Part shown: positions 1 to 9,459 of the stretch, one piece after another
How the letters are laid out: every line of letters begins with the position of its first letter
Numbering within the stretch: the first letter of the stretch is position 1
DNA from: Perkinsus chesapeaki
Lineage: Eukaryota > Perkinsozoa > Perkinsida > Perkinsidae
Length of the DNA stretch: 24,385 nt
Direction of reading: 5' to 3'
Assembly (NCBI GenBank): GCA_013115145.1
Contig: JAAPAO010000427.1
Location: 1 to 24,385 of the forward strand
Notes under the pieces: generated by a model
What the model was told of the DNA's origin: nothing
Databases searched by the model: none
The model's input: only the letters and a program-made list of their open reading frames with translations
Position numbers and translations under genes: made by a program

Positions 1-528
1 TTTGCATGCGACTGACCATTTTTGAACACTGATTGGTGAGCAACGAGCAACAGGCTCATTGGATTGTCTCACTTTTATTGTGAGTGTGTTGCGTAGGAGT
101 ATTATACGGATAATGACGGGAAGAAGCAACCTGTCTTAATTAACGCTTCTACATGCAATTCCGCAACTCATTATAAACTTGTTGTGTAAGAGAGTTTCAA
201 TGCATGTGGCGAAGGTATTACTTTACCGTGAAGCCTCGATATAGAATAACAGCTGGTATGCACTGACGAACACAACAATGATATTATACCGAATCGACGA
301 GTGAGCTTTCTGCTGAAATACCTCATAATAATAGACTAACCTCTACTTGTGCTGAGGAGCCCGCCGGGCCTTATAGGCTCTGAAAGCAGCTCCTCAAGCA
401 TCCCTTCCAATGACAATACACTAATAAAAATACGACGATCCTAAACGATGGAAAAGTGAAACATCATTAGATGTTTCGGACAATAAGTAGCTGGAATGAA
501 CTATGATGATGAAGCATTCCAGGGCCAT
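1..528. other. leading region without a recognised gene
   Basis: I see no open frame with convincing protein-like composition on either strand. The stretch is moderately AT-rich with no obvious tandem repeat. Its right end (about 440-528) would be the 3' flank of the minus-strand Cys-rich peptide gene that ends at 529. Confidence 0.4.
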
Positions 529-786
529 CTACATCTCAGTGCCACAACAACAGGTAGAACAGGAGGAGCCACCGCAAGATTCTGCCGCTAACTTGCACCG
601 CTCGGGGCAATGCTTGGGGATGAGAGGTATCACCTGGCAGGCCTTACAGAGAAGGCAGAGCTTGTCTTTATCGTTCGCATCGCTCTTATCGGATGCTAAG
701 TACTCCTCCACAGAGTCGACGAAGGGGTTCGCACCAATAGAAGTCACCAACAGAAAGTAAATGATAGCCGGACAGATGAGACGCAT
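529..786 (-). CDS. small secreted cysteine-rich protein (85 aa)
   Basis: This uninterrupted frame starts at ATG 786 and ends with TAG at 529. The first about 19 residues form a classical signal peptide (MRLICPAIIYFLLVTSIGA), so the product should enter the secretory pathway. The mature part is short and acidic at first (VEEYLASDKSDANDKDK), then holds ten cysteines: CLLCKAC, HCPERC and a final CGGSSCSTCCC. An even number of Cys after a signal peptide suggests a disulfide-stabilised extracellular peptide. I do not recognise the family; the pattern is not one of the standard defensin or EGF layouts. No intron is needed, unlike most genes here. The opposite-strand frame over the same bases has no signal peptide and is treated as a shadow. 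A role in host interaction would be speculation. Confidence 0.7.
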   Translation of the reverse strand: MRLICPAIIYFLLVTSIGANPFVDSVEEYLASDKSDANDKDKLCLLCKACQVIPLIPKHCPERCKLAAESCGGSSCSTCCCGTEM

Positions 787-923
787 ATTGCCGCAGACGT
801 GAAGCCTGAAATGTGCGCCGGGGGAAATGCCTCGAAAAAGGCTGTCAGTGGATCAGTAACTCTCTCCCGCGAAGAAACATCTCACGGGAACAGCACTCAT
901 TCTTGAACGGGAAATGATACCGA

Positions 924-1783
924 ATGACGAACTGCCTATTGGAGCCAGACGAGAGTCCTAGTGACAGGCAAGGTAGCAAGACATCCCAAGAAGGGAGCAG
1001 ACTCCGGTCACTGAGTAGCCACCAGACGCTCGACGACACACAAGTCGAAGATGCTCCGGCTCACTGTTAAAGCTACATATGTTATTAATACTAATTCGTC
1101 CTGTGAGGAAGGCCCGAGTGAACTCTGTGCTTGCCGATGTGAAAGGTAACTCGGCTTCACATGCTTCATACATCGGAGGACAGTAAAGACTGAACAGGGA
1201 CACTTCCCTTTTCGCTCCCGGGACACGCATTCCCAACCACCTCGACATTCAATACCTCTCGTATGTTTGAGGCAACAACGTAGAGGTTGCTAGTGGACAT
1301 GGCAAGAGTGAAGCTTGGATGACAAGGCCTGGCTTGGCAACGTCGCTTGTCCACTATCACGGCACTCTACGGAAATCGACCCAGTCTGTCCCGTCGGGAC
1401 ACTACATGATATCTGTCATCCCCAGAAAGCCGAGCACATGGCTGACTCCTTGTAGCGAAGAATGTGAACGTCAGGCGCATGGTTTCTGCTGTATAGTTTA
1501 CCACTACCCGGATGATCATTCCCTTCGGGAAACCGACTTCGGTCACGGGAGACTATACGAACTTTGTCATCTGGATTATCTGCCCGAATTCGCGTCAGGC
1601 CAAGGCTTTCAATTTCGTGTTGCTGCCTCATTTCAGGATCTACTCGACAAAACCCTAAAACAAATTGATATTCTCCGAAGTTCAGTCAATTTAGCTTTCA
1701 TTATTCCGGGAGAGCTGCTGCCTATATCGTGTGAGGCGTTAAACGTACATGTGCTGCAATTCCAGACTACGATCTGTAGTTAG
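924..1783 (+). CDS. probable spliced gene, Cys-containing protein of unknown function
   Basis: Four segments join in phase: 924-1043, 1108-1145, 1198-1260 and 1294-1783. All three introns (64, 52 and 33 nt) have GT-AG ends, and the model gives 236 aa. The second exon carries a compact Cys motif (ELCACRCER). The long last exon has further Cys (TPCSEECE, GFCCIVYHYPDDH, YELCHLDYLPEF), then an amphipathic helix-like stretch (SFQDLLDKTLKQIDILRSS). I recognise no domain. The ATG at 924 follows an in-frame TGA and is not preceded by a signal peptide, so a missing upstream exon is possible. The 3' end is also uncertain, because protein-like frames continue to about 1950. Consistent phase at three junctions is the main argument; the opposite strand offers shorter alternatives. 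Confidence 0.45.
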
Positions 1784-2280
1784 TCGATTATGAATAACTT
1801 GATCAGCTTTATGAGCGGGAGGTCGTCAACCCCATCATTGGTCAAAATGAGTAAGGTGATGATAAGTTACGACCAAGCTTTCAATACGGAGTGGAACTGC
1901 TGTGGTGTATTGAAGTCTCTCGAGCTGACTTTCACTCGCAAGAATACTATATGCGTTTGACGGCTTGTTCTGGACTCTTCCTGATTTGATGTTGTTCAAT
2001 AACATCAATCCATACTTAGCGGTATCAATGTTATAAAGTGGTCTCGGGCTCATCCTTCCCTAACGGTCCGCGCGCGTCGCCTACGCTTAGACTCATCTTA
2101 TTCGTTGTTATGCCTAGAACACTAATGAACTCAATCCAGTAAGATTAAAGCCCTTCTAACTGAGTGAATGTGAACTTGTCATTCAATGAAGTTGAGGAAA
2201 CTACCGAGAGGAGCGTCTTCTTAGCCGTTGAAGCTGAATAATAATAAACCTCAATAATAAGACTGCTGCTATCTCATTGA
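1784..2280. other. unresolved, partly coding-like stretch
   Basis: Short open stretches exist on both strands. On the minus strand a 72-codon frame runs 2053-1835. On the plus strand a frame from ATG 1848 reads MSKVMISYDQAFNTEWNCCG, and an acidic frame ends in a TAA near 2240 (NEVEETTERSVFLAVEAE). I could not chain any of them with consistent splice phases, so no gene is called. Confidence 0.3.
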
Positions 2281-2724
2281 CCAACCTTCCGTTGCCGACT
2301 TGAAGTTATAAAGGACATACAGATTAGTGAGCGTGTCGATGTCTGCCGACTGATCTCGTACCAGCTGCTCCATCATCTGTCAAGAATACTCTATCGAGAG
2401 CCCCTGAAACTTGGCGCTTACTGTGGTCGCCGAGGCGATGCTTCCAAGGTAGAAATGGAGACACGCTTCTGTGTTGGGATGGGGCGTGCTTTCAGTTAGG
2501 GATGCCAGAGCTGCTGGGTAACTGAATGGTAATTATTGCCGAATGTATTGTAACCGGTATGACCGCGAAAGTTCAGACCGCGGTGACTTTCCTTGAAGCT
2601 CGCAAATTTCCAAATCAACCTGGGGATGACCAAGGCACTAAAGTGGTTATCATTTTAGGCCAGTCATTGGTATTGGAAAATTGCTACCACCAAAGATTTC
2701 ATCATAGGTTTCAACTATAACTGA
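2281..2724 (+). CDS. tentative spliced gene, C-terminal part, unknown function
   Basis: Open segments 2281-2448, 2500-2517 and 2659-2724 join with GT-AG ends (introns of 51 and 141 nt) and phase 0 at both junctions. The first holds protein-like sequence (KDIQISERVDVCRLISYQLL, then LYREPLKLGAYCGRRGDASK). The middle mini-exon encodes GCQSCW, and the last ends WKIATTKDFIIGFNYN followed by TGA. The start is unresolved because the frame opens after a TGA at 2278 without a Met, so upstream exons are expected. The end lies 6 bp from the stop of the convergent minus-strand gene. I do not recognise the protein. The 6-codon exon and the larger second intron make this one of the weaker models. Confidence 0.3.
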
Positions 2725-2730
2725 TTGAAC

Positions 2731-3290
2731 TCACTTCTCCTCCGCTATTGCCAACGAGGCCTTCACGCTCTCAGCTCGTTCACCTGGCCTCATCTCCATC
2801 AGGACATCCTCCGCCTCAGGCAATGCTACGACATGACCATCAACAAAATCAATGCCGATATCATCATCACTGACCTCCAATCCTCAAAAGTAAGTTCACT
2901 TGCTCTTCCTGCAGGCTTTCTCGTTCGGATTCGCCCTCCGCCTTCGGCAGGAGACACTTTGTGTAGATCCTCTGCACCTAATAAAATAGCAGCACTCCTG
3001 AAGAGCAGTCTAATCCAATACCTACCTCATACAAATCACTCAACTCTGCCGCCACCAAAGCCTCTGATTTCAATAATATTTTTTCCTGCGATATAGTTAG
3101 TGGATCGATGCTCCGTAATAGGCCAAGAGATATCCTTAACGATTCCATCGAAGGGCGAGAGCCAACGGAGCCGGAGCAGCACGGTAGAATTGCCGAGTAT
3201 CTTCAAGAAAAGCGTCAAGGCGGTGAACCCAGTGAAACCTGGATCTTCGCTATGCTTCATTGCGAAGTTGAGCAACGTCCCGTACGTCAT
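2731..3290 (-). CDS. small spliced gene, unknown helical acidic protein (143 aa)
   Basis: Exons 3290-3141, 3085-3026, 2977-2900 and 2874-2731 join in phase and give 143 aa from ATG 3290 to TGA 2731. The first intron has a good branch point-like CTAAC before its acceptor (ccactaactatatcgcag), and the second is a typical 48-nt intron. The third would be only 25 nt, but skipping it restores one frame. The protein starts MTYGTLLNFAMKHSEDPGFT, continues through a leucine-rich part (EKILLKSEALVAAELSDLYE) and ends in an acidic helix (LPEAEDVLMEMRPGERAESV, ending AIAEEK). No signal peptide is visible. The family is not recognised. The plus-strand frames over the same bases lack such phase agreement. 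Confidence 0.55.
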
Positions 3291-4541
3291 CCACGCGATG
3301 TGTTGAGTGTTGAAAGTTTAAAACTAAGAGCAGTGTGAGTTAGTCGATTGTTATCAATAACAGTATGATATTCAATTTTTTGTGAAACTGCTCCAAAACG
3401 TAAGAGTCGTGCTGCTGCGATACACGTGTTGGTAAGATGGGAGTCATCACCGAAGAACGTAGCCATTTGGGAAGGCCTTCCCATGCTTTTTCACAAGAGA
3501 CCCATTTTCTATAACAACTTAAACCCGACCACACCTGGGAGCGCATTATGTCCCTCGAGGACCCCTTGAGGATGAATGAGTCTTCCGTCGGCGAGGACAG
3601 GAAATGTTGGGAAATTCCGTGACTGTTTTCGCATTGAAGAGCGCACTTTTACGGAGCCCTGGAGAGTAAATTGAGGAGGCCTAACAAATATCTCAACGTA
3701 GGTCCTACGTTGAGATGTTTGTTAGCCTTCCTACGTCGTAGGAGAACGATAACATTTAAAAAGAGGCAGTCGGTAATGATACAATTAATGACACACAAAT
3801 TCGGTATATATTTCGGGTTAGTCTCGCCTGAATTCATTGATGAATTCCAAAAGGGAAGACGAATTGGGATAGGACTGTGACAGTGCCGTTGAGGGCTACG
3901 GTGATGATGATGCCAGAAGAGGCTCCCTGAAGCCTTACAAAAGTATCCAAAACTTTCCGTAACCTTCTGCCGACAATCGATCCTCCGACACATCTCCCTC
4001 GTTCTTCATACTGTCCTTCACCCCATCTAGAACATCTCCAGCCTGAATGAATCAACTCGAAATGTCAACCCTCGAGTGGCGGCTACCTTGGACCATTCCC
4101 CAAGCATCATCAAACCGTATGCTTCAACTGCCCCCCACAGACTCCTTTCCTCCCCAGATGACCCCTGAGGTATTCATGTCCAGTATGATGATGATCCACC
4201 GGAAGACGACGACGCTTTCATCAGCGATGGAGACCTATCCTATTGCGAGCCCTCTTAATGCAACTGTCGATAGGTTCCGAGTCCGATTCTATCGAATATT
4301 TAATGGTGGAGCAGGATAGACGAAATTACCAAAGGAAACGGGATACGTTCTTTCTGATTCAGTTGGTTCCATCATACATTCTACCAACTGAATAACCGCC
4401 GTATTCAACGTTGCTTATTCTTCCTTCCTTCCTACATTCTTTCTGATGAGATTCCAATAAAAAACTTATATTTCCGAATATCATTTTCAACGTTGCTTAT
4501 TCTTCCCGAATTCCGCAGTAGACTCTTTTGATTTAATAATA
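3291..4541. other. region with palindromes; no confident gene
   Basis: This 1.25-kb stretch has scattered coding-like pieces but no chain I can defend. A 68-codon minus-strand frame runs 3546-3340. A very acidic plus-strand stretch near 4170-4257 reads YDDDPPEDDDAFISDGD and ends in TAA at about 4257. A plus-strand stretch near 4055-4140 contains spaced cysteines (VCFNCPP). The strongest features are a 57-bp near-perfect palindrome at 3675-3731 and two short palindromes beside it, listed separately. From about 4320 to 4540 the sequence is AT-rich and looks non-coding. Confidence 0.35.
3675..3731. repeat. 57-bp near-perfect palindrome (hairpin/cruciform)
   Basis: The arms at 3675-3702 and 3704-3731 are reverse complements at 25 of 28 positions, separated by one base. 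The centre reads CAACGTAGGTCCTACGTTG. A second perfect palindrome, CCTACGTCGTAGG, overlaps the end at 3730-3742. A third, GAATTCAT-TG-ATGAATTC, lies at 3830-3847. Because of the symmetry both strands translate to nearly the same peptide (NVGPTLR), which explains the mirror-image open frames here. It may be a transposon-derived hairpin, a snap-back duplication or a transcription-termination structure; the sequence alone does not decide. Confidence 0.85.
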
Positions 4542-4927
4542 TCAACTTTTGAAGTTCTCCAACCCCACCAGCAGGCCTACCTCCATTCCAGAGCCCGCCA
4601 TTTCGATAGCCTTCTTAAACTGTCCATTTTTGAGTGCCTCCGCCACCCCCTGCCATGAGACACCCTCGCATGCTCCTGCCGCCTCCGAGGAAGTCGGCGG
4701 GCAACTCGATCTGACATAATCCCATCAACCGCCGCGATGGTCTCCTCGACGCCTACGTCCCCATAAAGTCTTCTACAGTACAGTAGGTCCGAGTAGTTGG
4801 TGGCATAGGATTTAAAGTGGGGCTATCAGAATCCACCAAGGAGGTGATGACCTAAAACGAACAAGACGTGTATATGGCCACGCAAGTCGGATATGAAATG
4901 ACAAAACGTAGCTCTCATGGCTCTCAT
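4542..4927 (-). CDS. small spliced gene, unknown helical protein (at least 94 aa)
   Basis: Exons 4927-4868, 4822-4706 and 4649-4542 join in phase 0 with 45- and 56-nt GT-AG introns and end at TGA 4542. The sequence is strongly protein-like, for example YCRRLYGDVGVEETIAAVDG and ALKNGQFKKAIEMAGSGMEV. The modelled start (MRAMRATFCHF) may be internal. The same frame stays open upstream, and a minus-strand frame starting at ATG 5115 encodes a signal peptide-like leader (MTGKCCSFFVIIFLISVAPP). I could not connect that leader in phase. A competing, also phase-consistent chain exists through the same DNA, in which an exon reading SFHIRLAWPYTRL follows the leader, so the exact splicing is open. The family is not recognised. 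Confidence 0.45.
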
Positions 4928-4989
4928 GTTCCCCAATTCCAAAATTCTATCACCTAGGCCGTCTAGGCGGGGCCGTGCGAAGAACTCAC

Positions 4990-5115
4990 TCAATGGCGAG
5001 AAATTACGACCACCTTCCCTCCAACCGATGTAGAGGGTGAAAACAGGCCAGCTTTTGGTGGGGCCACCGAAATGAGAAAGATTATTACAAAAAAACTACA
5101 GCATTTCCCTGTCAT
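4990..5115 (-). CDS. candidate first exon with signal peptide
   Basis: From ATG 5115 the minus-strand frame reads MTGKCCSFFVIIFLISVAPP and continues KAGLFSPSTSVGGK. This is a short positive start, a hydrophobic core and a plausible signal peptidase site, followed by GT dinucleotides in phase 0 and a stop at 4990. It looks like the first exon of a secreted protein spliced to exons at about 4950-4540 on the same strand. The junction is unresolved: acceptors at about 4948 (phase-compatible) and about 4957 (not compatible) lead into different frames. It could be a chance hydrophobic frame. Confidence 0.35.
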   Translation of the reverse strand: MTGKCCSFFVIIFLISVAPPKAGLFSPSTSVGGKVVVISRH

Positions 5116-5169
5116 GTTTCCGACTCTCGCACTCTTATATCCGATTCGATCACGAAGAAGATCCGAAAA

Positions 5170-5360
5170 ACAGCACCCAAATATCCGGATGCGCGCGCTA
5201 TTGCATCCGACCGATTCGTGCATCTCAATTATCCGACCATCATTCAAATATCCGATAAACCATTTTCAAATATCCGTGGGCGCGCGCAATTGGAAGAGAA
5301 TCTTATGACCGGAACTCAATTATCCGACACAGTATAACAATACGGATATTTGAAAATGGT
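5170..5360. repeat. TATCCG repeat cluster with 19-bp inverted repeat
   Basis: ACCATTTTCAAATATCCGT at 5259-5277 is repeated as its exact reverse complement at 5342-5360. Between and before the arms are further copies of the core: two CTCAATTATCCGAC elements (near 5224 and 5317), AAATATCCGGATGCGCGCGC (near 5187), TTCAAATATCCGAT (near 5243) and a CGGATGC/GCATCCG stem. GCGCGC follows two of them. The arrangement resembles a small terminal-inverted-repeat element of about 100 bp or a multi-site regulatory region. No coding frame explains it. Confidence 0.75.
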
Positions 5361-5655
5361 ATGCAACGTATGATGAACATGAGAATTATTGGGGATATAA
5401 CTACACTCAGGGAAGGGAGTCCTACCTTCCCATCCTTCGTATCGCTCTTCGACTTGATTTGGAATGGATTCTTCAGTGGTTGTCGGCTACTATGGACAGG
5501 CTCAGATGGTATGGTGTGCTGGGATGATGATGACATATTAATAATAATTTACAACAACTGTTCAAAAGCACATCCAACAATCAACCAACCTACCAAGTGC
5601 GACTCCAAGGAACTACTTCAACTGTTCGTCATTTGCCTCCCTCGAAAGCTAGTAG

Positions 5656-5999
5656 TCGCCTTGCCTTTCATATCATTTCAACAACATCATCCCCATCACT
5701 CGACCCCAAAACCCCGAATCGACTCTTCAGTCGTTCTGTACAACACTTTTTAATAAAAATGTCGCTCGCCCAGAATTTAGCGACATGAATAGACCAAACC
5801 CTAAACTGGAAGGCACCTTCGTTTCGGTGACTTCCCGTCAAAGCCGTCAAGTGCGGACAATATACCAACTCCCTCACCGAATCGTCGTCTCTCTGCATAG
5901 GCCTCCGAGGTGGCCAAAGTCGCTTGTCACGCATCCACCACCATCATGCCCGATAAAGAAGGAGCGCTCGCCGATATTCCATCCGACGAGACACCGTAA
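5656..5999 (+). CDS. probable spliced gene, 3' part, unknown function
   Basis: Exon 5656-5850 and exon 5901-5999 join in phase 0 across a 50-nt GT-AG intron and end at TAA 5997-5999. The first is open throughout (TLQSFCTTLFNKNVARPEFS, then NRPNPKLEGTFVSVTSRQSR). The second reads ASEVAKVACHASTTIMPDKE and ends DIPSDETP. If translation starts at ATG 5785 the product is about 54 aa, but the frame is open upstream to 5656, behind an acceptor-like tag, so earlier exons are likely. The stop lies 112 bp before the ATG of the next gene. An alternative is splicing of CC|GTAATG at 5996 into the downstream gene in frame; the signal peptide there argues for separate genes. No family is recognised. Confidence 0.4.
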
Positions 6000-6111
6000 T
6001 GAAGCCCCTCAACCCATCGAAACGGACGGGCGTTTCCCAAATTGCACATTCTCACGATCTTTAAGATTCTCTCAACGACTAGTGACCCCCTATTCTCGAG
6101 TCTCCCTCGTT

Positions 6112-6936
6112 ATGACCTATCTCCGCCGACTACTCCCGTGGTTTTGCCTCCTTGCTTGTTTGAAAGCCTCCCAACGATCTTCAGGAGTAATAACAGCTTT
6201 ATCATCATTTTGGTCCATATTATTCAGGTCTCCAAAGCCCTCGATTCTGTCAGACTCAAACTCGCCCAGGGCCGATACTACATACCCTCCAGAATACGAG
6301 AAATTATTCAACCTCAACTCAAAGTAGGCATTCCGAGCAGCCCCACCCTAAACACATTCCCGTTCAGGCCAACGAATGTCTCGCACGCTCCAGAAGAGCT
6401 ATGGAGGCTGTTTCAATCCGGATCCGTCTCGACGACAATATGTGGTTCGATTGGGAACACAGAGATAGAAAAGGCCACCTCGTCCGAGCCCTCAGCGTCA
6501 GGTTAGACAAACGCCGCCACCACCGCCGCCGCCGCCGTCCCTCGACCAAATAGTCAATCTCAGGTTCTTCCCTAATGATATTGAAAATGTCGTCTACTAC
6601 TTCAGGAGCGAGATACAGATCAACGTGGATGGGAAATCCTCCAAGGTGAAGGAGGCGCTCGCTGGACTCAACCCCCTTGCTGGCTTCATCCAAGTCGTCA
6701 AAAGTGGCTATGAGAGTATGAAGCCAGATTCCAGAACAAAGATGACCAAAGAGAGAAAAGACGCCATGTGCCGAGACATTCTACAGCAATTCTTCTTACA
6801 CTTTGGGCCCAAAGAGAGCGGAGAGGATCTCTGGAGTGTTGATGAATTCTTGATTACTGCGAAGGATGAGATAGAACTTAGGGCGCGTGGGATGGAGAAT
6901 TCCGAGTCGATTCAAGTGAAAATTGACAAACAGTGA
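6112..6936 (+). CDS. secreted protein of unknown function (225 aa, 4 exons)
   Basis: Exons 6112-6186, 6228-6323, 6368-6501 and 6564-6936 join in phase; the introns of 41, 44 and 62 nt all have GT-AG ends. The ATG at 6112 opens a signal peptide (MTYLRRLLPWFCLLACLKAS), and the first intron follows it directly. The mature protein is basic and helical (VSKALDSVRLKLAQGRYYIP, RSRRAMEAVSIRIRLDD), with a central FFPNDIENVVYYFRSEIQIN and a C-terminal part (DILQQFFLHFGPKESGEDLW) ending VKIDKQ and TGA. It has almost no Cys, so it differs from the Cys-rich secreted proteins here. I recognise no domain. Ten bases after the stop lies TTTATCATGTTCAT, also found behind the 161-aa secreted gene. Confidence 0.7.
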
Positions 6937-7236
6937 TACCTCCTGTTTATCATGTTCATGTCCGATACTTCTACAGATATTGATAATGATGATGTTAACA
7001 GATAAGGTCGAGCCTAGTCGAGTTATTAGTCCATAAAACACACTTATGAGCTCTCTCCAGCCACACTACTCTAAATCAGCTTTCTACCCTTTATTCCCAC
7101 CGGAAGGCGCCACAAATATATAATACACTCACCGATGAGGAACGCTCATCATGAGCTACACTATCACGCACCGGTACTCAAGCAACTGCCAAAACCGGAA
7201 GGAACGCAGAAGATAGCTCCGATACGACATCTTCTA

Positions 7237-7318
7237 CAAATATACACGTTAATACCAACAACAGTGGGGGCAGCAGCAGTGTCGTGATGGTCCAAGCCGC
7301 CTCACTCGACGACGCCCT
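7237..7318. repeat. copy 1 of an 80-90 bp dispersed repeat
   Basis: The stretch from CAAATATACACGTTAATACC through CCAACAACAG, a GGCAGCAGC run, GTCGTGATGGTCCAAGCCGC and CTCGACGACGC is matched at 9687-9772 with a few substitutions and small indels. Here the plus strand reads as an open frame (NIHVNTNNSGG, then SSVVMVQAASLDDALQ). In the other copy that frame is broken, so this may be the intact source and the second a remnant. Confidence 0.75.
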
Positions 7319-7468
7319 ACAATTATCACATTCCCCATCATTCGAAATAAACATTTGTGTGCTTGTCGAATGTAGTATTAATAACACTCGATATCCCCTC
7401 GTCCCCTACACACACAAGCTGGTACCGATAACATGGATATGATGAAATGAACGATGAAACTGTGTGAG

Positions 7469-8330
7469 GATACCCTTTACTTGGCCTTTGAATATTTGCT
7501 CTGAATGGCAAGCAGCCCTGTTGAGCCCAGCTGCACTTTCACATCCTATCTCCAACCACTGCCGACTCAATGAGCAAAACCCTATAAGTTCCGAATTAAA
7601 GCTAATCGATGAACACTTCATAGTAGTCAAACCTATAATACTCATTAATTAAAAATATACCTACTATTAAAACAGCTTCTACCACTATTAGCACAAATCG
7701 TATTCATCACACTACCCCTCCTCCTCCAAGCCCAGTTCTTTAGTGACAAAGATAACAATAGAATCAATCCCCCATTCAAGGCTGCTGCTTCAGCTGGCCT
7801 GGAAACACTTGACGGAGAACAGTACACACCACAATGCTCTACTCTCCCCCCTCCTTGACTGACATCATTAACTTCAACTACTAACACAGATCGACCTTTA
7901 TGAAGTCCCCGGATATAAATGTTATCGAGTAGATGAGAAGGGCAGCAGCAGGGACAGGGCACCCTCGGAGGATAGCGATGAACTCATGACGATGAGAGGG
8001 AATCTTAGGCCGCACGCCCCCCATCTGAGGAGCCCATATCAAGTATGACAAATGCAACAACAGCAACAACAACAATAATAATTAGTACAATATCGATGGG
8101 TCTACTGGAAGGAGAAGGAGCTCTACATCGAGGGAGGACGGGTGTTGTCGTCGTCGGGGTTGGACGGCGGGGAGGGGGATTGGAATGATACACAGGCAAA
8201 ACGGTATGTAATCTTCACGGACAATCATCAACAACATCGTAGAGGAATCAATCAGCAGTTTTACACCGGAGGCGGCGGAGGCGAATTCAGGCAACGCTTG
8301 CAGCAGAGCTACGCCAAGACTCAGCAATAG
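7469..8330 (+). CDS. probable multi-exon gene, incompletely resolved, unknown function
   Basis: Segments 7469-7622, 7692-7742, 7890-8042 and 8112-8330 join with GT-AG ends and consistent phase (introns of 69, 147 and 69 nt). The last acceptors are good (ctactaacacag at 7889). The product reads TWPLNICSEWQAALLSPAAL, SYSSHYPSSSKPSSL, IDLYEVPGYKCYRVDEKG, KELYIEGGRVLSSSGLDGG, and ends in a Gln/Gly-rich tail (QRLQQSYAKTQQ) at TAG 8330. The 5' part is not solved. A protein-like frame over the repeat at 7237-7430 (FEINICVLVECSINNTRYPL) is probably an upstream exon, but no in-phase junction was found. The last exon overlaps the end of the convergent GNAT-like gene by 44 bp. The family is not recognised. 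Confidence 0.35.
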
Positions 8331-9459
8331 CAGCGGTGGATGGTGGTGAAGTCTTAGCGCATTTGCGGCGGGGGGTCTCTGGTTCAGCATCCATGCCAGG
8401 TTGAGCTAGTCGAACCTGAGACAACATCAAAGACGACGAAATGACGCTCAACACTCACCATGGCGTCCCAAGTGAGCTGCAAGAATCCACCAGATTGCCC
8501 GTCACCCGAAAACAAGTTGCTTTCCCAGAATGTAGTTGAGCCAGGCGCGGGTAGAGCCAAGACTCTAAACGCCTTGGTGTCGAAATACGCCGGTATTGCT
8601 GACGATTCCGAGTAGTCGTCGCCACCAGACGAGGACGCTTGTGTCGAAGCACTACTGCTGCTGCTGCCTGCACTAGAATTACTGCTATGATCACCAGTCA
8701 TGGAGGACACCATACTAGTTGCGAAGATACGTACCTTCAACAACTACAACTAACTTCACCAATCAGGATCAAAGCTCACCATTCGGGAGCCAATGCCCAG
8801 ACGTCGACGAGAGGGGTCTACCCAGGTGTCCCGAATCATAATTTCGCTCGGGGAATTGTTGCTAAACCTGCAGCACACAAAACCTGTCCCCTTCTCTCCC
8901 CGGGCGGCGGCGGCCTCCTCACCACATGAAGCCCGACACTCTGACATCCCTCGTCATCGATGCATTGGAGGCGTCGAAGATTACGACTACTCGATGATGA
9001 GGGTCACAAAATGAGCCGCTATCTCGTCGCATCATGGTCAGCATTCTCGTCCCTGTCATCTAGCATTCTCATAATCACCTCATCAGCACCACCTTACACT
9101 TTCGCAAACCATCATTTGACCCCAACCGCAACGATTGAAGAGCATCAGAGTCCTCGGACCAACTCAACACTCTGGCATGGAGGACCGACCTCAATCGGAC
9201 GGATTCCAAAACCTGCACAACAAGTATCGCAGCCGAGCAGCCAGCCCACCTCCTCCGCTATACCTACATCCTCTGCCCGACTAGCGCTACTTTCACTCAA
9301 CGCTTGCTGCTTCCTTTTACTGCTGCTCAATCGAGCTGAGCTTCGCTTGCGACCTTTCGACCGGATAGGTGTTCCCGGTGATGAAGGCGGAGATGCTGTG
9401 GTCGATGCCGTCATCGAGGTGTTCGGCGTTGTTGTGGAAGTAGATCGATGTGATCTCAT
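8287..9459 (-). CDS. GNAT-like N-acetyltransferase B (313 aa, 6 exons)
   Basis: Exons 9459-9268, 9212-9093, 9059-8923, 8867-8780, 8734-8459 and 8415-8287 join in phase with introns of 33-55 nt. GNAT enzymes transfer acetyl from acetyl-CoA to an amine. The core shows strand beta4 and the CoA-binding loop as IMIRDTWVDPSRRRLGIGSR (about residues 159-178), with canonical R-x-x-G-x-G at 171-176. A motif-B-like STTFWESNLF follows. The protein carries a Ser/Thr-rich, basic 64-residue N-terminal extension (RSKGRKRSSARL) and a Ser-rich insertion (about 190-220) between motifs A and B. It is the downstream neighbour and diverged copy of GNAT-like gene A on the same strand, and the 88-nt motif-A exon has the same length in both. 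Substrate unknown. Confidence 0.65.

Noticed and set aside
1835-2053. 72-codon minus-strand frame
   Set aside because: The composition is acceptable, but a plus-strand frame over the same bases is equally good and neither connects to other exons, so no call was made.
3649-3993. Opposing open frames on both strands around 3.7 kb encoding nearly the same peptide
   Set aside because: The similarity is a direct result of the 57-bp palindrome and not evidence of two genes.
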